Below are positions 1 through 9,800 of a DNA stretch of 64,000 nt, piece after piece (within the stretch, counting starts at the first letter, position 1; the number at the start of each line of letters is the position of its first letter). The position numbers were made by a program, and so were the translations under genes. Source of the DNA: an uncultured Prevotellaceae bacterium (GTDB lineage Bacteria; Bacteroidota; Bacteroidia; Bacteroidales; Muribaculaceae). Under the pieces are notes generated by a model that saw nothing but the letters and a program-made list of their open reading frames with translations, searched no databases and was not told where the DNA came from. Location of the stretch: positions 62,001 through 126,000 of the forward strand of contig CAMJXD010000003.1 in the NCBI GenBank assembly GCA_946409635.1, read 5' to 3'.

Positions 1-156
1 TGCGCCCAGCAGGGCGTCACACAAGGCATGAATGGCGACGTCGGCATCGCTGTGTCCCAGAAGTCCCTGCGACCAGGGGATATTCACACCCCCGAGCCAC
101 AGTTCCCGCCCCTGGACCAGGCGATGAACGTCAAATCCCATTCCCACTCGTGTCAT
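1..156 (-). CDS. ispF: 2-C-methyl-D-erythritol 2,4-cyclodiphosphate synthase, N-terminal part (runs off the window)
   Basis: Only the first 52 codons are inside the window; the gene continues beyond base 1. IspF converts CDP-methylerythritol phosphate to the cyclic diphosphate in the MEP isoprenoid pathway, in the cytoplasm, as a trimer. Translating the minus strand from the ATG at 156-154 gives the family's N-terminal GFDVH (D9 and H11, metal ligands) and the GHSDAD loop (residues 34-39) followed by H43, the third zinc-ligand position. It lies 39 bp downstream of porV on the same strand and is probably co-transcribed with it. The identification rests on these two diagnostic motifs in the right spacing. 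Confidence 0.9.
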   Translation of the reverse strand, partial: MTRVGMGFDVHRLVQGRELWLGGVNIPWSQGLLGHSDADVAIHALCDALLGA

Positions 157-195
157 CGTTACCAACTGAGTTGACAGACGCTGTTACCAGCTATA

Positions 196-1371
196 CTAGT
201 TGCGGCCGAACAAATCCTTGATGCCATCCATGTCAAACGACAGGGTAAAGCGCAGCGTCTGGTCGAGCGGGCTGTCCTGAGCCGTCGCAATTATGTAACC
301 GGCATCAATCTGGAGGACCTTGAGCGCAAAACCGGCACCCAGACCGAAGTACTGACGATTGCCGGCAAACTTGCTCTCGTAGTAGTAACCACCGCGCAGG
401 AAGAACTTGTGGTCATAGGAATACTCGGCACCCACCGAATAGGTGATGCGCTTGGCAAAGTTGTCCTTGAAGCTATCAAAGATACCCGAAATCGAGGACT
501 TACTCTGCCATACCTCCAAGGCATCGCCATAGGCCTGGTTGTCGCCATCAAAGTCGGTCAATCGAGGCTTAGCAGGGACGAGCAGCTTGTTGGCATCGAG
601 CGATAGCGTCAGGTTGTTAGCCTCGGCCAGGGGGAAGGTGAAGGCGGTACCGATCTTGAGGTTGGCAGGCAGGTAAGCGGGGTCGTTGCCCTTGTTGTAG
701 GAGACCTTGGAACCGATGTTGGACAGGTTGAAGCCCAGCGACCACTGGCACTCGTTGCGTCCGATGATAGGATAGGTCGTGTAGTAGCCTGAAATGTCGG
801 CTGCAAACGCTGTAGCGCTTGACGACTCGCCCGTGTTCATTGAGCTGTTGTATCCCAGGTCACTATAGATGAATCGCAGAGCGACACCCATAGAAAACTT
901 CTCGCTCAGCTTGCGGCTATATCCGGCATCGACAGCCATCTCAAACGGGTGAATCGACGCTACAGCAGGGCCGTCGATGTCGGACAGCTGTACGTCACCC
1001 AACGAGAAATAACGCAGCGATGCGCTCACGGCCTGGTTATCGCCGCCACCCACCTTGTAATAACCGGTCAGGTTGGCCAGATAGATGTCGTTGACCAGCT
1101 TGCGCAACCAGGGCGTATAGGACAGGGAGACGCCCGCCTGGCTGTAGGCAAAGGCATACTTCGACGGATTCCAGAACTGGGAGTTGACATCGGGCTCGGT
1201 AGCGGCGCCCAGGTCACCCATCGAGGCGCCACGTGCATCGGGCGCGATGGCCAGAGATGTCACACCCGTGGTGATAGGGTTGAACTCGGTGTCCTTGATA
1301 TCAGTCTGGCCGACAGCCGTCATGGAGCATGCCATCAAGGCGGCAGCAACTATGCATTTGTTCAATTTCAT
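196..1371 (-). CDS. porV: Type IX secretion system outer-membrane protein PorV (LptO)
   Basis: A 391-residue FadL-like outer-membrane beta-barrel. In the T9SS, PorV carries folded cargo from the translocon to the PorU sortase on the cell surface. The sequence has a signal peptide (MKLNKC then a hydrophobic stretch ending near AVGQ), the early motif ITTGVTSLAIAPDARGASMG typical of PorV, then WNPSKYA and many alternating aromatic strands, ending in RFTLSFDMDGIKDLFGRN. The reading frame opens at a TTG (1377), but the ATG two codons inside (1371) is preferred because it gives the usual MK signal-peptide start. ispF follows after 39 bp. The porU genes are elsewhere in this window rather than adjacent. 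Family identity is clear from overall similarity; the barrel topology is inferred. Confidence 0.88.
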   Translation of the reverse strand: MKLNKCIVAAALMACSMTAVGQTDIKDTEFNPITTGVTSLAIAPDARGASMGDLGAATEPDVNSQFWNPSKYAFAYSQAGVSLSYTPWLRKLVNDIYLANLTGYYKVGGGDNQAVSASLRYFSLGDVQLSDIDGPAVASIHPFEMAVDAGYSRKLSEKFSMGVALRFIYSDLGYNSSMNTGESSSATAFAADISGYYTTYPIIGRNECQWSLGFNLSNIGSKVSYNKGNDPAYLPANLKIGTAFTFPLAEANNLTLSLDANKLLVPAKPRLTDFDGDNQAYGDALEVWQSKSSISGIFDSFKDNFAKRITYSVGAEYSYDHKFFLRGGYYYESKFAGNRQYFGLGAGFALKVLQIDAGYIIATAQDSPLDQTLRFTLSFDMDGIKDLFGRN

Positions 1372-1476
1372 TTCCAATCTCTATAATTTGGTTTGTCTTT
1401 ACCTAATTAACTACAAAAAGCCCATTTTATTGTATGCCCGTGTCGATTAATGCTACATATCGGTCACAAGCCGTGG

Positions 1477-3561
1477 TTAACCGCCACCCAGCAGCATGTT
1501 AATCATGTCCAGCACGTCGGTGACATTGACCATGCCATCGGCATGGACATCGGCTGCATCTAGGTCAAGACCCGTGGCATCACCGTTGGACAAATAGTTG
1601 ATGAGGTCCAAGACATCGGTGATGTTGAACTTCCCGTCGGCATTGACATCGCCGGTCACGGCCGGTGCATCGAGATAAGGCAGATAGACGTCGGTCACGT
1701 CACGCACCTGGTACTTGCTGGTCTGGGTCGTCACCTCAAAGAAGGCCGTTTGCCTGACACCGGTCACGTCGACCGTCTGGTGGGAGCTGGCCGTGCTGCC
1801 GCCCTGGTTGAAGACGAAGTTCACGCTATAGTTGGACCCCGTGATGGTAAAGGTCTTGTAATAGAACTTCTCGCCATGCACCATGCGGGTGTCGGTGATC
1901 ACCTCGCCAGGCCAGTTGCCGCACAGCTGGGCATTGCCGCTGTCCCAGCAGTAATAGGTCACGCGGGGCCAGTTGTTGGGGGCGGCGGTGGGATCCTTGA
2001 GGAAGACGGTGATCTCATAGGGGTCGAAGTCCTCGTTGACGACTGTGTAGTGGCGGGTGATGACACCTGTCACCGAACCGCCGATGAGCAGTCCGGCCTT
2101 CATGGTCAGGCACTTGCTGATGCGCACGGCTGTGCCGCTGGGCACCACGGTGCCATTGGTCGCAGTGGGCTCGCTGCCGTCGAGCGTATAGACAATCTGG
2201 GCGCCTGACGTCTGGCTCACCGCCGTCAAGGTGACGTCAAACGGGTTCAGTCGCTCGCCGCTGGGCACGCTGGCCCAGGCCGTCTCGGTCGTCTTGCTCA
2301 AAGCCAGGCGATAGCCGGAGCCGCTGGCCACAAGCACGTAGGCCGACGGGACGGCATAGACCGTGTTGCCCATCAAGGCCAGCAGCGTGCCACGCGAGCC
2401 GGTGGTGCGCTGCACATAGTAGTTATTGGACGGGCTGGACACGTGCTGTACCGTTGCACTGGTGTTGGTGATACCGGCCAGCTGGCGGGCATTAATCATC
2501 AGCTTGATGCTCTCCTTGTAGTCCTGCCAGTGCTTGAGGAAGATGCACGGCGTGCCCGGCAGGGCGAGCATATAGGCATTGGCAGCCTCGATATACTGGT
2601 TGAGAGGGTCCTGCGGTGTGGAGGCATCGCGGTATTGCGTGTCGTGGTTCTCGACAAAGGTCACGGCATAGCGATTGTAGCCAGCGTCCAGGTTCAGTCC
2701 CCGGCCGGCCAGGTTGGTCCACTTGTTGTTGTTGACCGCGTCACGCACACCATAGCGGAACGGGAAGTCAAACGCCGCGCTCTGGACCGTGCCGTTGACC
2801 TTGGTGCCGTCGATCCATCCCTTGACGGCACTCACGTTGCCGTCCCAGTACTCGCCCACCGAGTAAGCGGGCCCGGCATAGGCGTTATACAGGCCCGTAT
2901 AGGACGCGGCATAGCCCTTGGTCATGTCGTAGCGGAAGCCGGCATAGCCCAGGTCGTCGAGCAGCATCTTGACGTAGGCCTTGACACAGGTCTGCACATT
3001 GGCGCTCGCGTGGTCCAGGTCGCGCATGCCGCCCCAGTCCTCGCCGCTGTCGTTGTTGGCGCTCAGCGAGTAGCCGTTCTGGCTGGCCCAGTTCAGCGCT
3101 GCCCCGCCGTCGTCATCGCGGCAGATGTCGGTCGACTTGAGCTGGTAGGTCACGCCCTTGTAGGTCTCGGCCGGGAAATTCACCCAGTTGGAAAGATTCT
3201 GCCTGTGGTTGATGACCACGTCGGCAATGGTGCCGATACCCCTGGCTTTGAACGAGGAAATCATCGCCTGCAGCTCGGCCTTGGTGCCGAACGAGCTGTT
3301 GTAATTATTGAACCAGTACAGGTCGTTGTAGCCCATCGAGGTGCCACCGCCGCAGTTGCCGCTTTGGGGAATCCACACCAGCTGAAAGAACTCGGCCAGC
3401 TCGTCGGCCTGCGCGGCCAGGTTAGTCCACTTGGTGTCGTTATAGGAGTCCCAGTAGAACCCCTGCAGCATCACGCCGCCGTAATTGGTCGGCCATCCCT
3501 GCCCCAGCAACACGGCCGGCAGCAACAGGAACAAGGCAATTGTTGTATAAATCCGTCTCAT
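1477..3561 (-). CDS. Secreted GH13 alpha-amylase with starch-binding and dockerin modules
   Basis: 694 residues. A signal peptide (ends near VLLGQG) precedes a GH13 TIM barrel that should hydrolyse alpha-1,4-glucans. Conserved regions are visible: ADVVINH, GFRYDMTKGY with nucleophile D212, SVGEYWDG with acid/base E237, and FVENHDTQ with D307. After the barrel come a chitobiase-like beta-sandwich (about 440-510, VYTLDGSEPT), a CBM26-like starch-binding module (about 525-620, aromatic-rich) and a C-terminal dockerin pair (about 635-690: GDVNADGKFNITDVLDLINY, then DVHADGMVNVTDVLDMI). No T9SS sorting domain follows the dockerin. It sits alone between porV and a BI-1 gene, with its own good promoter upstream. 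No SusC/SusD neighbours are present, so this is not a classical polysaccharide utilisation locus. Confidence 0.9.
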   Translation of the reverse strand: MRRIYTTIALFLLLPAVLLGQGWPTNYGGVMLQGFYWDSYNDTKWTNLAAQADELAEFFQLVWIPQSGNCGGGTSMGYNDLYWFNNYNSSFGTKAELQAMISSFKARGIGTIADVVINHRQNLSNWVNFPAETYKGVTYQLKSTDICRDDDGGAALNWASQNGYSLSANNDSGEDWGGMRDLDHASANVQTCVKAYVKMLLDDLGYAGFRYDMTKGYAASYTGLYNAYAGPAYSVGEYWDGNVSAVKGWIDGTKVNGTVQSAAFDFPFRYGVRDAVNNNKWTNLAGRGLNLDAGYNRYAVTFVENHDTQYRDASTPQDPLNQYIEAANAYMLALPGTPCIFLKHWQDYKESIKLMINARQLAGITNTSATVQHVSSPSNNYYVQRTTGSRGTLLALMGNTVYAVPSAYVLVASGSGYRLALSKTTETAWASVPSGERLNPFDVTLTAVSQTSGAQIVYTLDGSEPTATNGTVVPSGTAVRISKCLTMKAGLLIGGSVTGVITRHYTVVNEDFDPYEITVFLKDPTAAPNNWPRVTYYCWDSGNAQLCGNWPGEVITDTRMVHGEKFYYKTFTITGSNYSVNFVFNQGGSTASSHQTVDVTGVRQTAFFEVTTQTSKYQVRDVTDVYLPYLDAPAVTGDVNADGKFNITDVLDLINYLSNGDATGLDLDAADVHADGMVNVTDVLDMINMLLGGG

Positions 3562-3591
3562 CCTTTACTCACATTTTGGTTAATAACACGA

Positions 3592-3623
3592 CAAAAATAC
3601 AACATTCGCCTTAATACACCAAA
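3592..3623 (-). promoter_or_regulatory. Bacteroidetes-type promoter of the amylase gene
   Basis: On the minus strand the sequence reads TTTG-N20-TATTTTTG, matching the Bacteroidetes form TTTG/TAnnTTTG. The -7 box is about 30 bp upstream of the amylase ATG. Seen directly; activity is inferred. Confidence 0.65.
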
Positions 3624-3652
3624 TCCCCGAAAAGAAGGATTACCTCAAAGAG

Positions 3653-3811
3653 CACCCGTAGGGTGAGGCAAGGCACATGGCCCGACGGGGGTCCCGGAGT
3701 ATTTTTCTCATTTTTTCTACGCGTGCTGATGTATTACCACGAAAAACACCCTCCGGGTGAGGCAAAACCACGATTAAAATCACCCTGGAGGGTGAGGCAA
3801 GGCACATGGCC
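3653..3811. repeat. Three copies of a short palindromic repeat (CACCC..GGGTGAGGCAA)
   Basis: Copies at 3653-3682, 3747-3771 and 3781-3811. Each has a CACCC/GGGTG inverted repeat with a 3-base centre, followed by GAGGCAA; the first and third extend identically through GGCACATGGCC. A further hairpin (CCTGA..AGCCC / GGGCT..TCAGG) lies at about 3829-3856. They fill most of the 409-bp gap between the amylase and BI-1 genes, where no gene is visible. Confidence 0.7.
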
Positions 3812-3903
3812 TGCGCGGGGGGGGCGGAGCCCTGATTAGCCCTAACGGGCTTCAGGGTAAGCCGCCGTCCGCGTCTTCGTGGCCTTCCCCCGACAGCAAT
3901 GTT

Positions 3904-3943
3904 TAAAAAACGGCCCTGGCAATTGTCGTCATGCCAGGGCCGT
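3904..3943 (-). terminator. Rho-independent terminator after the BI-1 gene
   Basis: Perfect 12-bp stem (3910-3921 with 3932-3943, ACGGCCCTGGCA paired) and a 10-nt loop. On the minus strand it is followed by a run of six T. It lies 27 bp past the BI-1 stop codon. Confidence 0.9.
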
Positions 3944-3970
3944 TATGGTTTCACCTCAAGAAGGGGTGCA

Positions 3971-4702
3971 TCAGTTGCGGTTGCCGAAGAAGCGCAACAG
4001 GTGCAGGAAGAGGTTGATGAAGTCGAGATAGAGGCTCAGTGCACCCATGGTGGCGACCTTGCCCATCATTGTGGGGTCGGCCTCGGCTGCCATGCGCTTG
4101 ATCATCTGGGTATCCCAAGCAGTGAGTCCCACAAAGATGAGCACACCGGCACCGCTGATGAGCAGATCCATCGTGGAGTTGTGCAGGAACAGGTTGACCA
4201 CGCCACAGATGATGAGGCCGATGAGGGCCATGAACAGATAGTGGCCAAACTTGGTAAGATCCTGGCGCGTGACGTAGCCGAAGACAGCCATGGCTCCGAA
4301 GGTGCCTGCCGTAATGGCAAACGTCGTGGCGATGGACACGCCGGTATAGGCAATGAAGATGGGCGACAGGGCGATACCGTTGATGATGCTATAGAGGTAG
4401 AACATGATGGTCGCGGTGGTCGTGCTGAGCTTCTCGATGCGGGCACTCAGGTAGATGACCAGTCCCAGTTCCACGGCAAAGAGGATCCAGATGGTCGCCG
4501 TGCTGCTGAACAGCAGCGACAACAGCGTCTCGCTGGACAACACCAAGAATGAAGAGAGGGCCGTGAGCAGCAGTCCCAGGGTCATCTTGGCATACACCTT
4601 ACGCATCACACCACCCACATAGCGGCGCAGCGTCAACTCGTTCTCGGCCTGAACGGCAGTCTGATAGCCGTTCTCATAAATGTTACTGTTCCAATTGTTC
4701 AT
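3971..4702 (-). CDS. Bax inhibitor-1 / YccA family membrane protein
   Basis: 243 residues with about seven hydrophobic segments after a short polar N-terminus, typical of the BI-1 (TMBIM/UPF0005) family. Bacterial members are inner-membrane proteins proposed to be pH-sensitive calcium leak channels or to interact with FtsH; the role here is not established. Family features include LTALSSFLVL early, the GIALSPIF helix, GYVTRQDLTKFG in the middle and SLYLDFINLFLHLLRFFGNRN at the end. The ATG at 4702 is chosen because the upstream extension of the frame is encoded by the intergenic CAGTTTTCAGTTGTC repeat. The gene is 83 bp downstream of argS and ends at a strong terminator. Confidence 0.88.
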   Translation of the reverse strand: MNNWNSNIYENGYQTAVQAENELTLRRYVGGVMRKVYAKMTLGLLLTALSSFLVLSSETLLSLLFSSTATIWILFAVELGLVIYLSARIEKLSTTTATIMFYLYSIINGIALSPIFIAYTGVSIATTFAITAGTFGAMAVFGYVTRQDLTKFGHYLFMALIGLIICGVVNLFLHNSTMDLLISGAGVLIFVGLTAWDTQMIKRMAAEADPTMMGKVATMGALSLYLDFINLFLHLLRFFGNRN

Positions 4703-4710
4703 ATTATTTT

Positions 4711-4741
4711 CTGTTTTCAGTTGTCGGTTTTCAGTTGTCAG
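4711..4741. repeat. Tandem CAGTTTTCAGTTGTC-type intergenic repeat
   Basis: Two near-identical units of TTTTCAGTTGTC separated by GG, between argS and the BI-1 gene. The same short repeat occurs at 27270-27315 and 28862-28904. Confidence 0.75.
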
Positions 4742-4785
4742 AGGCTGCAAATATTGTGCCAAGACTGGACGGGCCTGTGACTTAT

Positions 4786-6570
4786 TTACATCCTGTCGGG
4801 CATCTCGATGCCCAGGAGCGACATGCCGCGCTTGATGATACCAGCCACGGTGTCGCTTAGCAGCAGGCGGAAGGCGCGTACCTTGTCGTCCTGCTCCCTG
4901 AGGATGCTGCAGTCGTGGTAGAACTGGTTGTACTCCTTGGCCAGGTCGTAGACGTAGTTGGCGATGAGAGCCGGGCTGTAGTTGCGTCCGGCATCGGCGA
5001 CAACGAGGTTGAAGTCGGCCAGCTTCTGGATGAGTGACGTTTCCTTGTCGCTAGGTGCCACGTTGCTGATATCCATGGAGTTGTAGTCATCCTCGCTCTT
5101 TCGCAGCACCGACTGGATGCGGGCATAGGTGTACTGGATGAAGGGTCCCGTATTGCCATTGAAGTCAATTGACTCGCTGGGGTCGAACAGCATGGTCTTG
5201 CGAGGGTCGACCTTGAGGATGAAGTACTTGAGAGCGCCAAGGCCTATCATGCGGAGCACGTCGGCACGCTCGTCCTCGGCCACGCCCTGGAGTCGTCCAG
5301 GCTCACCAGCCATCTCGGTAGCCGTGGCAATCATCTCGTCCATGAGCTCGTCGGCATCGACGACGGTTCCCTCGCGGGACTTCATCTTGCCGTTGGGCAG
5401 CTCAACCATGCCATAGGAGAAGTGCACCAGGTCCTTGCCCCACTTGAAGCCCAGCTTGTCGAGCAGCAGCGAGAGCACCTGGAAGTGGTAGTTCTGCTCA
5501 TTGCCCACGACATAGATCATGCGGTCGATGGGGTAATCCTTGTATCGCAGCTGTGCCGTGCCGATGTCCTGAGTCATGTAGACCGAGGTGCCGTCGCTGC
5601 GCAGCAGCAGTTTGTGGTCGAGTCCGTCGGGCGTGAGGTCGGCCCAGACGCTGCCATCCTCCTTGCGATAGAACAGGCCCTTGTCGAGTCCCTCGAGCAC
5701 GGTGTCGCGGCCCACCAGATAGGTGTCGCTCTCGTAGTAAATCTTGTCAAACGAAACGCCCATGCGACGGTAGGTCTCGTCGAAGCCGGCATAGACCCAG
5801 CTGTTCATCTTCTCCCAGAGTGCGCGCACCTCCTTGTCGCCGGCCTCCCAGCGACGCAGCATGTCGTGGGCCTCCTGGATGAGCGGAGCCTGCTTTTCGG
5901 CCTCGTCCTGGCTCATGCCATTCTCGACCAGCTGCTTGACCTGCGCCTTGTAGTGCTTGTCAAAGGCCACATAGTAGTCGCCGATGAGGTGGTCGCCCTT
6001 CTTGCCGGTGCTCTCGGGTGTCTCGCCGTTGCCCCACTTGAGCCAAGCCAGCATCGACTTGCAGATGTGGATACCGCGGTCGTTGACGATGTTGGTCTTG
6101 ACCACCTTGTAACCGTTGGCCTGCATGATGCGCGACAGGCTGTAACCCAGCAGGTTGTTGCGCACGTGACCCAGGTGGAGAGGCTTGTTGGTGTTAGGCG
6201 AGGAGTACTCGATCATCACCAGCTGGCTCTGGTCGGTCACGGGCTGGAAGCCATAATCGGGGGTAGAAGCCACGTGACGGAGCACGCCGGTCCAGAACGA
6301 CGGCTTGATGGTGAGGTTCAAGAAGCCCTTGATGACGTTGAACTTCTCGACCGCATCACAATGAGCGACCAGATGCTCGCCAATCTCCTGTGCCGTAGCG
6401 TCGGGCGCCTTGTGTGACGCCTTCAGGAACGGGAACACCACAATCGTCTCGTTGCCCTCAAACTCACGCTTGGTCGTCTGGGGGACAATCTTCTCGGCGG
6501 GAAAATCAACGCCATATAACTCCTTGACAGCCAAAGCTGTAGCCTCGGCCAAAATCTGATCAATCGACAT
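4786..6570 (-). CDS. argS: Arginyl-tRNA synthetase
   Basis: 594 residues, normal length for the family. A class I aminoacyl-tRNA synthetase that charges tRNA-Arg in the cytoplasm. It carries the N-terminal additional domain, the HIGH signature as HLGH (132-135, in SSPNTNKPLHLGHVRNN), the KMSKS-equivalent GKMKSREGT in the middle of the protein, and a C-terminal DALR-type anticodon-binding domain (ALKYFILKVDPRK, then NGNTGPFIQYTYARI). The frame starts at a unique ATG giving MSIDQILAEA. A TAnnTTTG box lies about 40 bp upstream. BI-1 follows on the same strand. Confidence 0.97.
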   Translation of the reverse strand: MSIDQILAEATALAVKELYGVDFPAEKIVPQTTKREFEGNETIVVFPFLKASHKAPDATAQEIGEHLVAHCDAVEKFNVIKGFLNLTIKPSFWTGVLRHVASTPDYGFQPVTDQSQLVMIEYSSPNTNKPLHLGHVRNNLLGYSLSRIMQANGYKVVKTNIVNDRGIHICKSMLAWLKWGNGETPESTGKKGDHLIGDYYVAFDKHYKAQVKQLVENGMSQDEAEKQAPLIQEAHDMLRRWEAGDKEVRALWEKMNSWVYAGFDETYRRMGVSFDKIYYESDTYLVGRDTVLEGLDKGLFYRKEDGSVWADLTPDGLDHKLLLRSDGTSVYMTQDIGTAQLRYKDYPIDRMIYVVGNEQNYHFQVLSLLLDKLGFKWGKDLVHFSYGMVELPNGKMKSREGTVVDADELMDEMIATATEMAGEPGRLQGVAEDERADVLRMIGLGALKYFILKVDPRKTMLFDPSESIDFNGNTGPFIQYTYARIQSVLRKSEDDYNSMDISNVAPSDKETSLIQKLADFNLVVADAGRNYSPALIANYVYDLAKEYNQFYHDCSILREQDDKVRAFRLLLSDTVAGIIKRGMSLLGIEMPDRM

Positions 6571-6610
6571 AGTATCTAGTAATTATATATTATCAAACTT
6601 GTTTAAATCG

Positions 6611-6618
6611 CAAAATTA
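6611..6618 (-). promoter_or_regulatory. Probable -7 box for argS
   Basis: The minus strand reads TAATTTTG (TAnnTTTG) about 40 bp before the argS ATG. No good TTTG -33 box is seen at the usual distance, so confidence is moderate. Confidence 0.45.
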
Positions 6619-6677
6619 CAAAAAAAATGGCAACTATTGAGCGAAAACGCCGCTCAACTTACAAACTGGGTCTTTTA

Positions 6678-6779
6678 AACTACGAATTTGCTGGTTGAAC
6701 TACGAATTACGCAAATTCAACTAATTCTGGCATCGGCCGGCAATTTTTACGAATGCAACTAACCACGAATTACGCGAAT
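6678..6779. repeat. Dispersed repeat built on AACTACGAATTACGCAAATT
   Basis: One full copy (6698-6717), a partial copy (6678-6689) and a degenerate copy (6761-6779) between argS and the helicase gene. Related copies lie at 34050-34069 and 44081-44100. Confidence 0.7.
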
Positions 6780-6818
6780 AGCATCCCGCGCCAAGCCAAC
6801 AGGGCGCTAGGATGCTAT
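6778..6818 (-). terminator. Hairpin downstream of the helicase/nuclease gene
   Basis: Stem of ATAGCATCC/GGATGCTAT (9 bp) plus GCGCC/GGCGC (5 bp), 22 bp past the stop codon. The T-run on the minus strand is weak, so it may act as an imperfect terminator or a 3'-end stabiliser. Confidence 0.45.
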
Positions 6819-6839
6819 TATTCAGTGAGATACCTATGG

Positions 6840-9800
6840 TTATAGCTCGCGGCCACGCTCGTCGGCGATGACGCCGCGGGTGGTGTACCACAGGCGGCCC
6901 ACGACAGGGGCGCCCGGGAAGATGAGGCGCAGCTGTGACATGTAGCCCTGGAGCTGACGCTGGTCACGCTTGCGCATGTGGTCACCGCTCTTGTAGTCAA
7001 TGACGATGATCTGGCCGTCGGGGCGGCGGACGATGCGGTCGGGGCGCACGTTCTTGATGCCAGAGGCGTCCCAAATGGAGTCGGATGCGCTGGTGATGGT
7101 GCGTTCGCTGTAGACCGTGTTGGCCGGGTCAAACCAGGCGGCTACGGGGCCGTCAGGGTCCATGATGAGGTCAACAACAAGCCTGTTGACGTTGTCGAGA
7201 TTGCAGAGGTCGCCGGGTTCGTCGGTGATGATGCCGTTTTTCACGCCCTGGGCGATGACACGCTGGACGTCGCCCGAGTCGCCGATGCTGCTCAGCAGCC
7301 CGTGCAGGCGCTTGCCGGCCTTGCGGCGCGTGTTGTAGAGGTCATCGACCCTGACCTCGAGGTCAAGCGGCAGGTCGTTGACGGTGTAGCCCACGATGTC
7401 GAGTCGCTGCACCTGGCGCTTACGGTTGTTGCTGGCCGCCTTTTTGCGGGCCTTGAGCTGCTCGAGCGCCTTAAACTCCTGCACGGTGGGCGGTGTGCCC
7501 AGTTCATACCAACCCGTAGCGCCCACCACAGGAGTCATGATGTCGCTTTGGGAGGCATAGTCGGCCAACATCGACGAGACGGTGCCGTCGGCGCCCTTGG
7601 CAAAGATGTGCAGTTCGCTGCGCGGACGGGTCATTGCCACATAGGTCTTGTTGAGGTTGTCGATGAGCACGTCGTCGACCTGCTTGTTGACAAAGGCCGA
7701 CGCCTCCTGGCCCAGCATGCCGGCGCGGGAGAGCGCCACAGCTGTCGACTTGGCGACATGCAACAGCGGCGGAACAAGTTGCTCATCGCACTGCATGCCG
7801 TCCAGCGGGAGCGCCTCAAACGCCTTGACAAAGACTTCGCCGGGCATCCAGTAGCTGGTCTCTTTCTTGTTGCTGTCCAGCTCCCAGTCGGCAAACGGAA
7901 TGACGACGCAGTCAAACTCCAACCCCTTGGCCTTGTGGATCGACATGATCTCGATGGCATTGTCGCGCGACGAGCTGCTCACGGCGAGTGACCCCTTCTT
8001 CTCGTCCCAGAACTTGAGGAACTCCCTGACGCTGCCTCCGTTGCGCATCGACGCAAACTGCATCACCGTGTCCTGGAAGGCGAGCAGGAATGCCGTCTCG
8101 CGGTCCACGTCGGCGCGTCCCAGGTCGTCACTCTTGAAGTAGCCGATGATGGTCTCGACAATGCTCACCAGGGTGGTCAGCTCGCCGGGGGGCGGCAACA
8201 GGCGAGCCATCATGTCGCCAGCGGGAAGCGAGTCACCGGTGGCGGCCTCATCAACGCTGTCAAAGCTCTGTGCCAGCAGGGCGCCGTAATCCAGCGGCGA
8301 AGCGCCTGGATGGGCAGCCACGGCCTTGATAAAGGCATTGAGCGCGGCATAGAGGCGACGGTCGCTGGCCCGCTTGAGCAGGATGCGGCGCTTCACGTCG
8401 TCGGTGGCTGAGTCGGCCTCGTCTGGAGCCTCGTCCTCGTCGTCGCGGCCCAGCTGGCTGATGTCGATAAAGCGCAGCATGGCGATGATGCGCCTGATGA
8501 TGGGCGAATTGTTGAGCAGCAGAGACTCGCCCGAGATGATGCGGATTTTCTCGCCCGTTGCCCGCTTGTTGTAGTTGAGGATGGCCTCGACCACCTGGTC
8601 GCCCTCCTTGTTCTTGTTGACCAGGATGCCAATGCGGCCCCAGTCATAGCGCTCGTGGAGCCACAGCAGGTAGCCGGGGAGCACGTCAAGCACGGTGAGG
8701 GGCTTGTCGGCATCGGCAGCGAGCTCGGGCAGGACGGCCTGGCGCACGACATCGTTGGCCAGCAGGTCGCGGTAGTTGTCGGTGAGCAGCCGCACGTAGC
8801 CTGGCACCTTGTCGGTGTCGATGTTGCCAGGCATGTTCTGCTTGACGTCGGCATAGGTGGTGACCACCGTGGGACGGTCGCTGTAGCACTGGCTAATGAA
8901 TGAGAACAGGCTGTTGTTGAACTCGATGATGTGTCGCGAGCTGCGGTAGTTGGTCGAGGCGTAGCCATCGGGGTCAGCGCCGGCGGGGCGGCCGTCATAG
9001 ATATTTTGGGCAAACTCCTCGCCCACCCGCTCGCGAAAGACCGTGGGGTCGGCATTGCGGAAACGGTAGATCGACTGCTTGGCGTCGCCGATGAGCATGT
9101 TGAAGTTGCCTGAGGACAGGCTCTCGTGCAGCAGACCGCTGAAGTTGTCAAACTGCTTGGCGCTCGTGTCCTGGAACTCGTCGATCATGAAATGAGCAAT
9201 CGAGGTGCCCACGCGCTCATAGATGAAGTCGGAGCCGCTCTTGAGCACGGCGCCGATGAGCTCGTTGGTGTCGCCGATGAGGATGGTGTTGGTCTCGTGA
9301 CGATAGTCCTGCAGGAAGAGGTCGATCATCGCCAGCATGCCCAGCAGCCCAAGGTTGTCCTCGATGTGCTGCAGGAAATTGACCACATCGACCGACGAGT
9401 AGTGCCGCCTCACCAGGTCGTAAACGGCCTGGACCGTGGTCTCAGGCACGCCAGCCTTGAACTGGCCGCGTATCTTCTCAAGGTCGGCCTGAGACAATCT
9501 GTCGGACATGGGCACGAGTTCACCCTTTTCATACCAGGTCTTGAGCGTAAACTTGAGCTGCAGGGCAAACGGGTCGAGGGCGGCACGCAGCTGCACGAGA
9601 ATGGCCTGCACGCCGTCCTGGGCCGTGGCTACAGCCTCGTGGATAAGTTGTTTGAAAGCGCGAATCTTGCTGAAGTCGGCCTTGAAATTGCCATTGTCGT
9701 CAAAAGCGCCCAAGTAGCGGCAGATCTCGTCGAGGCGCTTGCGGAAGAGCTCGCTGTTGATCTGCTTGGCAAACGTGTTGAGTTCGCCACTGTCGTCAAA

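Noticed and set aside
1477..3561. Part of a starch utilisation (Sus-like) locus
   Set aside because: No susC, susD or regulator gene lies near the amylase; neighbours are porV and a BI-1 gene.
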